From Paractinoplanes rishiriensis (GTDB lineage Bacteria; Actinomycetota; Actinomycetes; Mycobacteriales; Micromonosporaceae), in the NCBI RefSeq assembly GCF_016862375.1, contig NZ_BOMV01000001.1, positions 62,001 through 126,000 of the forward strand: 64,000 nucleotides of DNA. The letters run 5' to 3'. Below, piece after piece: positions 9,544-18,227 of this stretch (position 1 is the first letter of the stretch; the number at the start of each line of letters is the position of its first letter). The notes under the pieces were generated by a model, which saw nothing but the letters and a program-made list of their open reading frames with translations, searched no databases and was not told where the DNA came from. A program made the translations under genes and the position numbers.

Positions 9544-10416
9544 ATGGTCAGCCGAAACACCCTCACCACTGTCGGTGGCGTGGCCTTGCTGCTCGCCGCC
9601 GTCACGGGCTGCGCCCCCGCCGACGAGGCCGCCGCCCCGACCACGTCCGCCTCCCCCTCCGCAGACGTTTGTGCAGCTGGCACCCTGTCCACCAAGACGA
9701 CCGGCAAGCTCACGGTGGGCACCGACAACCCCGCCTACGGGCCCTGGTTCAGTGACAACAAGCCGAGCAACGGCAAGGGTTTCGAGTCGGCCGTGGCCTA
9801 CGCGGTGGCCCAGCAACTCGGCTTCCCTGCCGAGAACGTGACCTGGGTTTCTGTGACGTTCAACAACGCGATCGCGCCCGGTCCCAAGGATTTCGACTTC
9901 GACATCAACCAGTTCTCGATCACCGAGGACCGCCGTAAGGCCATCGACTTCTCCTCGCCGTACTACCTGGTCCGGCAGACCGTGATCAGCACCAAGGGCT
10001 CGAAGATCGCCGGCGCCACCTCACTGGCCGACCTCAAGTCCGCCAAGCTGGGCGCCCAGGTCGGCACCACCAGCTACCAGGCGATCACCGACCTGATCAA
10101 GCCAAGCGCCACACCGCAGGTCTACAACAACAACGACGACGCCAAGGCCGCGCTGGTCAACGGCACGGTGGACGGCATCGTGGTGGATCTGCCGACCGCG
10201 TTCTACATGACCGCGGCCGAACTGGACAACGGCGTGATCGTCGGCCAGCTGCCGCAGGTGGGCGTGCCCGAGCAGTTCGGGCTGGTGCTCGACAAGGGCT
10301 CCCCGCTGACCGGCTGCGTCAGCCAGGCGGTCGACAAGCTGCGCCAGGACGGCACCCTCGCCGTACTGGAAAAGACCTGGTTGGCCGGCACCGCGGGAGC
10401 ACCGGAACTGCAGTGA
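9544..10416 (+). CDS. Amino-acid ABC transporter substrate-binding lipoprotein
   Basis: Extracellular solute-binding protein, family 3 (polar amino acids), 290 aa. It has a lipoprotein signal: hydrophobic residues 9-20, then VTGC with Cys23 as the lipidation site. A Thr/Ala/Ser-rich linker precedes the mature domain, which starts near KLTVGTDNPAYGPWF. The FDFDINQFSITEDRRKAIDF and KLGAQVGTTSYQAI stretches are typical of lobe contacts around an amino-acid ligand. The gene overlaps the permease gene by 4 nt (GTGA). The exact ligand cannot be assigned. Confidence 0.92.
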   Translation: MVSRNTLTTVGGVALLLAAVTGCAPADEAAAPTTSASPSADVCAAGTLSTKTTGKLTVGTDNPAYGPWFSDNKPSNGKGFESAVAYAVAQQLGFPAENVTWVSVTFNNAIAPGPKDFDFDINQFSITEDRRKAIDFSSPYYLVRQTVISTKGSKIAGATSLADLKSAKLGAQVGTTSYQAITDLIKPSATPQVYNNNDDAKAALVNGTVDGIVVDLPTAFYMTAAELDNGVIVGQLPQVGVPEQFGLVLDKGSPLTGCVSQAVDKLRQDGTLAVLEKTWLAGTAGAPELQ

Positions 10417-11258
10417 CAGATTTCCACCGCCCGAGTGACATCCAACGCGAACGGATCGCCTACCGGAAACGGCAGGCGATCCGTTCCGTCTTGCTCGCGG
10501 CCCTCTCCACCGCCGTGGTCGGCACGCTTCTCGGCGTGCTGGTCACCGGAGCGCCGGGTTGGCAACGGGTCCGGCAATCGTTCTTCGATCCCGAGGTGGC
10601 GCGGCGCTTCCTGCCGTCCATCCTCGAAGGACTGTGGCTCAACATCCGGATGCTGGTCTTCTGCGCGGCCGCGGCGCTCGCGCTGGGCCTGCTCATCGCG
10701 GTTCTGCGTACGCTGCGCGGCCCGGTGTTCTTTCCGGTCCGCGCGCTGGCCACGCTCTACACGTACTCGTTCCGCGGTCTCCCGCTGATCATCGTGATCT
10801 ACCTGTTCGCGTTCGGCATCCCCGGTCTGCGCCTGCAAGGAACGCCCAGCGTGACCGTCCTCGGTGGCGCGGCCATCGTGATCGTCTATGGCGCCTATCT
10901 GGCCGAGGTGTTCCGCGCCGGCATCGAGTCGGTGCACCCCAGCCAGGTGGCCGCGGCCCGGTCGCTGGGCCTGAGCTACCGCCAGTCGATGCGCTTCGTG
11001 GTGCTGCCGCAGGCCGTCCGCCGGGTCGCTCCGCCGCTGCTCAACGACACCGTGGCCCTCCAGAAGGACGTGGGCCTGATCTCGCTGGCCGGCCCGATCG
11101 ACGCCATCCGTGCGGCCCAGATCGGCGTCGCACAAACCGCAAACTTCACGCCGTACGTGGTGGCAGGTGTCCTCTTTGTCCTGCTGGCGCTCCCGCTGAT
11201 CGCGATCACCGACTGGGTCACGCTGCGCGCCGCCCGCCGCCAGAACGCGGGAACGTGA
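10413..11258 (+). CDS. Amino-acid ABC transporter permease
   Basis: HisM/GlnP-type inner-membrane permease, 281 aa. It has one N-terminal transmembrane helix (about residues 24-42), a periplasmic stretch, then a five-helix core starting FLPSILEGLWLNIRMLVF. The EAA loop that docks on the ATPase reads EVFRAGIESVHPSQVAAA…RSLGLS. It starts with a GTG overlapping the stop of the binding-protein gene. Its own stop overlaps the ATPase ATG (TGATG), so all three are coupled in one operon. Confidence 0.93.
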   Translation: MTDFHRPSDIQRERIAYRKRQAIRSVLLAALSTAVVGTLLGVLVTGAPGWQRVRQSFFDPEVARRFLPSILEGLWLNIRMLVFCAAAALALGLLIAVLRTLRGPVFFPVRALATLYTYSFRGLPLIIVIYLFAFGIPGLRLQGTPSVTVLGGAAIVIVYGAYLAEVFRAGIESVHPSQVAAARSLGLSYRQSMRFVVLPQAVRRVAPPLLNDTVALQKDVGLISLAGPIDAIRAAQIGVAQTANFTPYVVAGVLFVLLALPLIAITDWVTLRAARRQNAGT

Positions 11259-11998
11259 TGTTGCTCACCTGCCACGACGTTCGGAAGACCTTCGGCGCCA
11301 ACCTGGTCCTCGACAACCTGGGCCTGGCGGTCGGCGAACACGAGGTGGTGGCCCTGATCGGCGCCTCCGGCTCGGGCAAGTCCACCCTGCTGCGCTGTAT
11401 CAACCTGCTGACCGAGATCGACGACGGCACGATATCGCTGGACGACGAGGACATCACCGACCCCCGGGCAAACCCCGATCTCGTACGCCGGAAGATCGGT
11501 CTCGTCTTCCAGTCCTACAACCTGTTTCCGCACAGGACGGTGCTGGACAACATCACCCTGGCCCCGGTACGCGTGCACGGCCGCTCCCCCGCCGACGCCC
11601 GCGACCAGGCGACCGAGTGGCTGGACCGGGTGGGCCTGGCCGACAAGGCGAAGGCGTACCCGGATCGCCTGTCCGGCGGCCAGCAGCAGCGGGTGGCGAT
11701 CGTGCGCGCCCTGGTCAACGAACCCCGCCTGCTCCTGCTGGACGAGGTCACCTCGGCGCTCGACCCGGAACTGGTGGGCGAGGTCCTCACCATGATCCGC
11801 AACCTGAAGTCCGACGGCATGACCATGCTGATCGCCACCCACGAGATGGGCTTCGCCCGCCAGGTGGCCGACCGGGTGGCCTTCCTGGACCGGGGCCGGG
11901 TGCTGGAGGAAGGCCCACCGGCCCAGGTCCTGGGTGACCCGGTGGAAGCCCGGACCCGCCAGTTCCTGGCCCGGATCATCGAGGCCGGCCGACTGTAA
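11258..11998 (+). CDS. Amino-acid ABC transporter ATP-binding protein
   Basis: GlnQ/HisP-type ATPase, 246 aa, which powers the adjacent permease. Walker A is GASGSGKST, the Q-loop is VFQSYNLFPH, the signature is LSGGQQQR, Walker B is LLLLDEVTSALD, and the switch His lies in IATHEMGFARQV. A GTG one codon earlier (11255) is an alternative start; the ATG at 11258 overlaps the permease stop by one base. A longer open frame upstream is a shadow of the permease gene. No clear terminator follows. Confidence 0.94.
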   Translation: MLLTCHDVRKTFGANLVLDNLGLAVGEHEVVALIGASGSGKSTLLRCINLLTEIDDGTISLDDEDITDPRANPDLVRRKIGLVFQSYNLFPHRTVLDNITLAPVRVHGRSPADARDQATEWLDRVGLADKAKAYPDRLSGGQQQRVAIVRALVNEPRLLLLDEVTSALDPELVGEVLTMIRNLKSDGMTMLIATHEMGFARQVADRVAFLDRGRVLEEGPPAQVLGDPVEARTRQFLARIIEAGRL

Positions 11999-12127
11999 TC
12001 CTCGCCGGGTCGGATCACCGACGCTCGCGTGCCTGCGGCCCGGCGGGATGGCACAGTCGGTCGGGCGGGCACGGGGGTGAACCGCCACACGGGAGGCGGC
12101 CCTGCGCTCCAGCGGGGAGGCAATGCT

Positions 12128-12883
12128 GTGCGCCATCGCACGCCCATCGTCCTGGCACTGGCCGCAACGCTGCTGGCGTCCGCCGGCGCGATCCCGGCCG
12201 CCGCGACCGCACCACCCGCCCTCCGGCTGACCGCGGCCACCGTGTTGACCCTCGGCGCCGCCGTCGATCTGCGCTACATGGTGTTCTGCGCGCCCGCGGC
12301 CACCTTCACGGTGTCGGTGACGCTCGCCCAGCGAACCGGCAGGCGGGTGGCCACCGCCACCGGCGAGACCGAGGCCACCTGCACCGCTCAGGCCCAGAGT
12401 GTGCTGCTGAACGCGGTCCCGACGACCCCGAGCGCCACCTTCCGCCCCGGCAGCGCCACCGCAACCGCCCACCTGCGAGTCGCCGCGGACCGGCCGATCG
12501 AGGTCCGCCACACCACAAAGCGCCGCCTGGTCGCCGGCTCCCCCACACCCACCGCCGCCGACCCGAGGGTCGTCCGGGCGACGCTCATTCGCAGCGGCGA
12601 CACGGCCCAGGTCGAACTGCGTCTGACCTGCCCGTCCGGACTCGCCGGGCGGCAGAACGCCGGCCTCTACCAGGGCAACCGCGGCCGCGTGGCGACCGGC
12701 TGGGGCAGCGCCGACCTGACCTGCACCGGCGTACCGCAACGCGTGCTGGTGACCGTGCAGCGTGACGTGACGGGTGAGCCGTTCACGCTGGGCCCGGCGA
12801 TGGTCGACGCCCGCGCCTGGGGCTGTGCCGGCGGTGACTGCTTCGCCGCCCGGCCCTGGCTCGTCTTTCCCCTCACCCGATAG
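12128..12883 (+). CDS. Secreted protein of unknown function
   Basis: Exported protein of 251 aa from a GTG start with GGGGAGG about 8 nt upstream. A Sec signal peptide is clear: basic VRHR, hydrophobic residues 8-21, and a likely cleavage after AAATA near residue 28. The mature part is rich in Thr, Ala and β-strand-like segments and has six or more Cys (VFCAP, ATCTA, LTCPSG, LTCTGV, GCAGGDC), suggesting disulfides. No enzyme motif is recognised. It is alone on the plus strand between the transporter operon and the convergent ribH. Confidence 0.75.
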   Translation: MRHRTPIVLALAATLLASAGAIPAAATAPPALRLTAATVLTLGAAVDLRYMVFCAPAATFTVSVTLAQRTGRRVATATGETEATCTAQAQSVLLNAVPTTPSATFRPGSATATAHLRVAADRPIEVRHTTKRRLVAGSPTPTAADPRVVRATLIRSGDTAQVELRLTCPSGLAGRQNAGLYQGNRGRVATGWGSADLTCTGVPQRVLVTVQRDVTGEPFTLGPAMVDARAWGCAGGDCFAARPWLVFPLTR

Positions 12884-12890
12884 ATCCCCG

Positions 12891-12921
12891 GGCCGGCTGG
12901 CTGCGGGGGGATGCGCCGGCC
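12891..12921. terminator. Possible bidirectional terminator
   Basis: A 7-bp GGCCGGC/GCCGGCC inverted repeat with a 17-nt loop lies in the 53-bp gap between the convergent secreted-protein gene and ribH. It is GC-rich and lacks U-runs; a weak candidate. Confidence 0.35.
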
Positions 12922-12936
12922 GGCCTGGGTCTCACC

Positions 12937-13413
12937 TCAGGGCTTCCCCACCTCGCGCAGCACCAGCGCGGCGTCCAGCGCCGCCACCGTGCTCTGCCAG
13001 CCCTTGTCCTCGATCGAGTCCTCCAGCCCGGCGCGGTCGCGGGCCTGGCCGAGGCTCTGCACGGTGAGCACGCCGTGCGCCACCGGGGTGCGCTCGTCCA
13101 GGGCCACCCGGGTCAGACCCGCGGTCACGGAGTCGCACACGTACTCGAAATGCGCTGTTTCGCCCTTGATCACGACGCCGATCGCCACCACCGCGTCGCA
13201 GCGCTGGGCCAGTGCCTGCGCCACCACGGGCAACTCGACCGTGCCGGCCACCCTGGTCACCACCACGTCGGTCACGCCGCAGGCCTCGGCCGCGGCCTTC
13301 GACCGTTCGATGATGTGGTCGACCAGGTCGGCGTGCCAGCGCGCGCCGACGATGCCCAGCCGCAGGCCCGCGGCGTCGACGGTCTGCATGTGCGGGTCAC
13401 CAAAGCCAGCCAT
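12937..13413 (-). CDS. ribH: 6,7-dimethyl-8-ribityllumazine synthase
   Basis: Penultimate step of riboflavin synthesis, condensing the ribityl-aminopyrimidine with 3,4-dihydroxy-2-butanone 4-phosphate. The 158-residue protein shows VARFN-like GARWHADLVDHII, the VAGTVELPV loop, and the catalytic-His region GETAHFEYV. The ATG at 13413 starts MAGFGDPHMQ. It is the last gene of the ribD-ribE-ribBA-ribH operon, 53 bp after ribBA. Confidence 0.97.
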   Translation of the reverse strand: MAGFGDPHMQTVDAAGLRLGIVGARWHADLVDHIIERSKAAAEACGVTDVVVTRVAGTVELPVVAQALAQRCDAVVAIGVVIKGETAHFEYVCDSVTAGLTRVALDERTPVAHGVLTVQSLGQARDRAGLEDSIEDKGWQSTVAALDAALVLREVGKP

Positions 13414-13466
13414 CACTGCCCCCTTTTTCCTGCATTTTCCTCGTTTACCGGCTGAATGTCTGGCGG

Positions 13467-14672
13467 TTAGCCGAGGGCCTCGAACAGGTGGCCCATCCGG
13501 TCCCGCTTGGTGCGCAGGTAACGCACGTTTTCGGGGAACAGTCGCACCGGCAGCGCCTCCCGTCCGGTGATCGTCAGGCCGTAGCCCAGCAGGCCCGCCC
13601 GCTTCGCCGGGTTGTTGGTGAGCAGCCGCATCGAGCGCACGCCCAGGTCGTACAGGATCTGCGCGCCGGTGCCGTAGTCCCGGGCATCCGCCGGCAGCCC
13701 CAGCTCGAGGTTCGCGTCCACCGTGTCGAAGCCGCGGTCCTGAAGCTGGTACGCCTGCAGCTTGTGCAGCAGTCCGATCCCCCGGCCCTCGTGCCCGCGC
13801 ATGTAGAGCACCACCCCGCGCCCGGCCTCGGCCACCCGGTGCAGGGCGGCGTCCAGCTGCGGGCCGCAGTCGCAGCGCTTCGAGCCGAACACGTCGCCGG
13901 TCAGGCACTCGGAGTGCACCCGCACCAGCACGTCCGCGCCGTCGCCCAGGTCGCCGAAGACCAGCGCCACGTGCTCCGCCCCGTCGACCTCGGCGCGGTA
14001 GCCGACCGCGGTGAAGTCGCCGTGCTCGGTCGGCAGCTTGGTCTCCACCACCCGCACCACCTGGCGCTCCCGCTCCCGCCGGTAGGCCACCAGGTCGGCG
14101 ATGGTGATCAGCGCCAGGTCGTGCTCGATCGCGAACTTCTCCAGGTCGGGGCGGCGCTGCATGGTGCCGTCGTCGTTGACCATCTCGCACAGCACCCCGG
14201 CGGGACGCAGCCCGGCCAGCTCGGCCAGGTCGATGGCGGCCTCGGTGTGGCCCGGGCGGCGCAGCACCCCGCCGGCCTTGGCGCGCAGCGGCACCACGTG
14301 GCCGGGACGGGTCAGGTCGGTGGGCCGGGTGTCGGCGCCGGCCAGCAGCCGCAGCGTGCGGGCCCGGTCGGCGGCCGAGATGCCGGTGCTCACGCCCTCG
14401 CTGGCGTCCACCGCCACGGCGTACGCGGTCCCTCGCCGGTCCTGGTTGGTGTGGTACATCGGCGGCAGGTCGAGGCGGTCGGCCTCCTCCTCGGTGATCG
14501 GCGCGCAGATGTAGCCCGACGTGTAGCGGACCATGAACGCGACCAGTTCGGGGGTCGCCTTCTCGGCCGCGAAGATCAGGTCACCCTCGTTCTCGCGATC
14601 CTCGTCGTCGACCACGATCACCGGCCGGCCGGCGGCGATGTCCGCGATCGCCCTTTCGATGTCCTCAAACAT
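13467..14672 (-). CDS. ribBA: Bifunctional DHBP synthase / GTP cyclohydrolase II
   Basis: Fusion of two enzymes that supply both branches of riboflavin synthesis (401 aa). The N-terminal half (1 to ~200) is 3,4-dihydroxy-2-butanone 4-phosphate synthase with the acidic metal site [11 protein letters not shown]. The C-terminal half is GTP cyclohydrolase II, with zinc-ligand cysteines in [15 protein letters not shown] and the [10 protein letters not shown] loop. The start overlaps the ribE stop by 8 nt. Both halves look intact. Confidence 0.98.
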   Translation of the reverse strand: MFEDIERAIADIAAGRPVIVVDDEDRENEGDLIFAAEKATPELVAFMVRYTSGYICAPITEEEADRLDLPPMYHTNQDRRGTAYAVAVDASEGVSTGISAADRARTLRLLAGADTRPTDLTRPGHVVPLRAKAGGVLRRPGHTEAAIDLAELAGLRPAGVLCEMVNDDGTMQRRPDLEKFAIEHDLALITIADLVAYRRERERQVVRVVETKLPTEHGDFTAVGYRAEVDGAEHVALVFGDLGDGADVLVRVHSECLTGDVFGSKRCDCGPQLDAALHRVAEAGRGVVLYMRGHEGRGIGLLHKLQAYQLQDRGFDTVDANLELGLPADARDYGTGAQILYDLGVRSMRLLTNNPAKRAGLLGYGLTITGREALPVRLFPENVRYLRTKRDRMGHLFEALG

Positions 14673-15264
14673 GGCGCGCTCCCAGCATCTTCTCCACGTA
14701 CTTGGCGATCACGTCGACCTCGAGGTTCACCGGGTCGCCGACGGCTTTCGAGCCCAGGACGGTCAGCTTCGCGGTGGTGGGGATCATCCCGATGCGGAAC
14801 GACGCGTCATCGACCGCCATCACGGTCAGCGACACCCCGTCCACGGTGATCGAGCCCTTCTCCACCACGTATTTCGCGAGGGCCGGCGGCAGCGAGAACC
14901 GCACCACCTCCCACTCGTCGGCCGGCTCCCGGCCGGTGATCTCGGCGACCCCGTCCACGTGCCCCTGCACCAGGTGCCCGCCGAGCCGGCTGCCCAGGGC
15001 GGCGGCGCGTTCCAGGTTGACCTGGCTGCCGGCCCGCAGCGTGCGCAACGACGACCGGCGTAGCGTCTCGCCCATCACGTCGGCCGTGAACACCCCGCCG
15101 ACGTTGTCGATCACGGTGAGACAGACGCCGTTGACCGCGATCGAGTCGCCGTGCCGGGCGTCGGAGGTGACGACGGGCCCGCGGACCGCGATGACGGCCG
15201 AGTCGCCGCCCCCGTCGGTGAGGCGCACAACCTCGCCCAGTTCCTCGATGATGCCGGTGAACAT
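14665..15264 (-). CDS. ribE: Riboflavin synthase
   Basis: Final enzyme, dismutating two 6,7-dimethyl-8-ribityllumazine molecules to riboflavin. The 199-residue protein has the family's internal duplication: [10 protein letters not shown] … [13 protein letters not shown] in the first lumazine-binding repeat and GHVDGV … [12 protein letters not shown] in the second. The ATG overlaps the ribD stop by one base, and the 3' end overlaps ribBA by 8 bp, so the operon is tightly coupled. Confidence 0.98.
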   Translation of the reverse strand: MFTGIIEELGEVVRLTDGGGDSAVIAVRGPVVTSDARHGDSIAVNGVCLTVIDNVGGVFTADVMGETLRRSSLRTLRAGSQVNLERAAALGSRLGGHLVQGHVDGVAEITGREPADEWEVVRFSLPPALAKYVVEKGSITVDGVSLTVMAVDDASFRIGMIPTTAKLTVLGSKAVGDPVNLEVDVIAKYVEKMLGARHV

Positions 15265-16334
15265 CAGGGCTCCTTCTGGTCGGATGGCTTCTGCCGGAGC
15301 GACGCGGTGAAGCGCAGGTCGGGGCCGATCTGCGCGATGTCGGTGAGATCGAGTTCGAACGCGTCGCCGATCGTGCCCACGCCCGCGTCGACCAGGGCGG
15401 TCTTGCCGGCGCCCAGCAGCTTCGGCGCCACGTAGCCGATCACCTGATCGACCAGCCCCGCCGCCAGGAAGGAGCCGGCCAGCGTCGGCCCGCCCTCCAG
15501 CAGCACCGACCGGATCCCCCGGCCGAACAGCGCGCCGAGCAGCGCGTTCAGGTCGACGCGGCCATCCGGCCCGGCGCCGACCTCGCGGTTGGTCACGATC
15601 CAGGTGGGTGCGGCCACGTCGTTCACTCGCGCTTTTTCGGGGGTACGCCCGTACGAGTCGACCACGACCCGCAGCGGCTGCTTGATGGCGAGCGTGCCGT
15701 CCCGCAGGTCGCGCACGGTCAGTTGCGGGTCGTCCGCGATCACCGTGCCCACGCCCACCATGATCGCGTCCATGGTGCCGCGCAGCAGGTGCACGTCCGA
15801 CCGGGCCGGCGCCGAGGTGATCCACTGGCTGGTGCCGTCCGCGGCGGCCGAGCGCCCGTCCAGCGTGGCGGCAAATTTCCAGGTCACGTACGGGCGGCCC
15901 CGGCGCACCGCGGTCAGCCAGGCCACGTTCCCCTCCTCGGCCTCGCGGCGGCGAATCCCGGTCTCGACGTTGACCCCCGCGGCCCGCAGCGTGGTGGCGC
16001 CCCCGGCCGCGACCGGCGTCGGATCGTCCACCGCGATCACCACCCGCCGCACCCCCGCGTTGATCAGCGCGTGGCTGCACGGCCCGGTACGCCCGGTGTG
16101 GTTGCACGGCTCGAGGGTGACCACCGCGGTGCCGCCCCGGGCCCGCTGACCGGCTTGGGCCAGCGCGACGATCTCGGCGTGCGGCCCACCCGCGTACGCG
16201 TGAAAGCCCTCGCCGACCACCTCGCCCTCGACATCGAGCAGCAGGCAGCCCACCACCGGATTGGGGCTGGTCGTGCCGAGGCCCCGGGCGGCGAGCGCAA
16301 TTGCGCGGCGCATCGCCTCGTCCTCGGTCACCAT
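15264..16334 (-). CDS. ribD: Bifunctional diaminohydroxyphosphoribosylaminopyrimidine deaminase/reductase
   Basis: Deaminase and reductase for the second and third steps of the GTP branch of riboflavin synthesis. The N-terminal cytidine-deaminase-like domain has the zinc motifs HAEIVAL and PCNHTGRTGPC. The C-terminal reductase domain begins near RPYVTWKFAATLDGRSA and has VLLEGGPTLAGSFL near the end. I chose the ATG at 16334 (356 aa), which has AGAGGAAG about 7 nt upstream, over a GTG eight codons earlier. It is the first gene after the FMN riboswitch. Confidence 0.97.
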   Translation of the reverse strand: MVTEDEAMRRAIALAARGLGTTSPNPVVGCLLLDVEGEVVGEGFHAYAGGPHAEIVALAQAGQRARGGTAVVTLEPCNHTGRTGPCSHALINAGVRRVVIAVDDPTPVAAGGATTLRAAGVNVETGIRRREAEEGNVAWLTAVRRGRPYVTWKFAATLDGRSAAADGTSQWITSAPARSDVHLLRGTMDAIMVGVGTVIADDPQLTVRDLRDGTLAIKQPLRVVVDSYGRTPEKARVNDVAAPTWIVTNREVGAGPDGRVDLNALLGALFGRGIRSVLLEGGPTLAGSFLAAGLVDQVIGYVAPKLLGAGKTALVDAGVGTIGDAFELDLTDIAQIGPDLRFTASLRQKPSDQKEP

Positions 16335-16392
16335 CCGCGTCTTCCTCTCGCACGGCACAGTTCACGCGCCAAGGAAGTGGGATCAAACGCCG

Positions 16393-16464
16393 GGAATCGG
16401 ACACACGGGTACGCTGCGCGCACCCCGGTCGACAGCACGCCAAGCGAGCCCTCGGTCCGATTCC
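16393..16464 (-). promoter_or_regulatory. ribD leader: Candidate riboswitch expression-platform stem
   Basis: A perfect 10-bp inverted repeat (GGAATCGGAC at 16393-16402 with GTCCGATTCC at 16455-16464) enclosing 52 nt lies between the riboswitch aptamer and ribD. It begins 8 nt downstream of the aptamer and could form part of the ligand-controlled fold. It does not cover the ribD ribosome binding site directly. Confidence 0.4.
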
Positions 16465-16471
16465 GCGCGCT

Positions 16472-16638
16472 GTCTCCCATCCGGACTGTCTGACCGGCGG
16501 CGTAGTGCCGCAATCGATCAACCGTCGGCCCCGGAGTCTCACCAGGTCCACCGTCCGTCAGTTGCAACGTCCGGGTCGCGGGCTTACCAGCACAAACGTG
16601 CCAGATCACCGCCGGTTCGGAATTTCACCGAGTCCCGC
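16472..16638 (-). ncRNA. FMN riboswitch (RFN element)
   Basis: The conserved RFN blocks are present in order on the minus strand: CGGTGAAATTCCGAACCGG, CGGTGAT, TAAGCCCGCGA, GGTGAGACTCCGGGGCCGAC, and AGTCCGGATGGGAGA. The outer P1 helix closes with GCGGGACT at the 5' end. It lies 138 nt ahead of ribD and should shut down the rib operon when FMN is plentiful. The control mode (transcription or translation) is unresolved. Confidence 0.95.
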
Positions 16639-17178
16639 CAGCGCGTGGTGGGTCACCCCCGAGTCTGTCACGCGCGATCGTCTTTGCAACCTCCGCGCGA
16701 GCCACGTCACAGCCCCAACCGGCCGTTCCCCTTCCCCCAGCCGCCATAACCCCAGCTCAAGCCCCACCCCAACCGCCAAGCCAAGTAGGCCCGATCAAAG
16801 CCGACGGCCGCCAGAGCCGACGGGGCCGGCGCCGTAGCGGGCCGGCTGGCAGCAGCCTGGCAGGCAAGCTGGCGGGCTGGGGCAGGCGGGCTGGCAGGCG
16901 GGCGGGCAGGCGGGCGGGCGGGCAGGCGGGCGGGCGGGCGGGCCGATGTCCGATAAATACGGCCTTACCGGACGCGATGGGACTGGATAGACATCCCCGA
17001 ACAGCAGATCGACCACATCGCGTTGCCGACAAGCGCAAGCGGGGACGTATGCGGCCAAAAGGCCTCGGCGATCCCCGAACTGCCGGGCGGGACCTGACAT
17101 CGCGACGCGCAAGGCCTGAACCGCCCGCGCCGGAGCGCGCGTGACGGAAGGCGTGCGTGGGGCCCCGCTCGGGGTTCG
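16639..17178. other. Intergenic region with G-rich repeats upstream of the rib operon
   Basis: A 540-bp gap with no credible gene. The end nearest ribD must carry the rib promoter; a TTGCAA at about 16684-16689 (minus strand) could be a -35, but no strong -10 follows at the right spacing. The middle holds an iterated GGCAGGCGGGCGG tract, listed separately. Open frames here are low-complexity Pro/Ala/Cys or Arg translations of the repeat. Confidence 0.6.
16841..16944. repeat. Imperfect G-rich tandem repeat
   Basis: About 100 bp of iterated GGCAGGCGGGCGG-type units of 4-13 bp, with at least ten GGG or GGGG runs on the plus strand separated by 1-4 nt. It meets the loose pattern for G-quadruplex formation. 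It is not in a coding region. Confidence 0.75.
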
Positions 17179-18189
17179 CTATTCCTCGGCCTCGGCGGCG
17201 CCTCGGCGGCGGTCGATGGCTACGTAGGAGCCGGGCTGGGACTTGGCTACCTTTTTCATTTCGGAGGCCACCGCGATCACCACCCGCGGGTCGGTGAATC
17301 TGCGGCCGTCGACCGTTGCCTGGGCCACGCCGATCGACAGCGTTACCAGGGCGGCGCGGTTTTTGTTGCCTCGGCGGTCGGGGACCTCAATGTAGCCTCG
17401 TTCGGCATCCGAGGGGTCGTACAGCTGGTCGGCGGCCTGTTCGAAGTCGGTCACCGTGCGCTTGGTCAGGGGCAGCACCTGGTCGGGGGTGCAGATGAAG
17501 ACGAAGTCGTCGCCGCCGATGTGGCCCAGGAAGATGGACGGCGGGCCGACCACCGTCACCGCCTTGTGCAGGCAGCGGGCCAGCGCCGTGATGAACTCGT
17601 CGCCGCGGTCGAAACCGTAGACGTCGTTGACGCTCTTGAAGCGATCGACGTCGATGTAGCCGACCGAGTATTCGCCGCCGGCCTTCATCCGGTCGGCGAT
17701 CTCGCGGCGGACGCGGGCGTTGCCGGGCAGGCCGGTCAGCGGGGAGACCTCGCGGAACTCCTTGTTGCGGCGCAGCGTGGAGTCGACCCGGGCGATCAGC
17801 TCGGCGGTGTCGAAGGGTTTGACCAGGTAGTCGTCGACGCCCGCGGTCAGGCCCACGACCTTGTCGACCGTCATGCTCTTGGCGGTCAGCATGATCACCG
17901 GGAGGGCCGAGCTGAGCGGCTCGGCGCGCAGTTTGCGGGTCAGCTCGACGCCGTCCATGCGGGGCATCATCCAGTCGACCACGGCCAGGTCGGGACGGCG
18001 GTTTTCCATCACCTCGAGCGCGTCCTGGCCGTCCCGGGCGCGGATCACCTCGTACCCGTGCATTTTGAGGTTGAATTCGACGAAGCCCGCGATGTCCTGG
18101 TCGTCGTCGACCACCAGGATGAGATCGGGCCGGTCCTCGGGCTCCGGTCCCAGGTCATCCTCGGTGTGCCGCACCACGCCGGTGCTCAT
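17179..18189 (-). CDS. Response regulator with GGDEF-type (GGDDF) domain
   Basis: Predicted soluble two-component output protein of 336 aa that may make c-di-GMP. Residues ~22-140 form a receiver domain: acidic pocket Asp28-Asp30 (VVDDDQD), phospho-acceptor Asp72 (VVDWMMPRMDG) and Lys124 (YLVKPF). A GGDEF domain follows (SPLTGLPGNARVRREI, YIDVDRFKSVNDVYG). Its signature is GGDDF at 225-229 instead of GGDEF, a conservative change whose activity is uncertain. The product-inhibition I-site RxxD is absent (PPSI occupies that place). GGGGAGGA 6 nt upstream supports the ATG at 18189. It follows rpe by 38 bp. No partner histidine kinase is nearby. Confidence 0.9.
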   Translation of the reverse strand: MSTGVVRHTEDDLGPEPEDRPDLILVVDDDQDIAGFVEFNLKMHGYEVIRARDGQDALEVMENRRPDLAVVDWMMPRMDGVELTRKLRAEPLSSALPVIMLTAKSMTVDKVVGLTAGVDDYLVKPFDTAELIARVDSTLRRNKEFREVSPLTGLPGNARVRREIADRMKAGGEYSVGYIDVDRFKSVNDVYGFDRGDEFITALARCLHKAVTVVGPPSIFLGHIGGDDFVFICTPDQVLPLTKRTVTDFEQAADQLYDPSDAERGYIEVPDRRGNKNRAALVTLSIGVAQATVDGRRFTDPRVVIAVASEMKKVAKSQPGSYVAIDRRRGAAEAEE

Positions 18190-18227
18190 CCAGTTCCTCC
18201 CCGCCGAACGCTTACCGCCGGAACGCG

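Noticed and set aside
10203..11135. 310-codon minus-strand frame
   Set aside because: Shadow of the amino-acid permease and binding-protein genes, rich in Gln/Arg/His with no domain.
16795..17112. 105-codon open frame rich in Pro/Ala/Cys
   Set aside because: It is a translation of the non-coding GGCAGGCGGGCGG repeat and has no domain or ribosome binding site.
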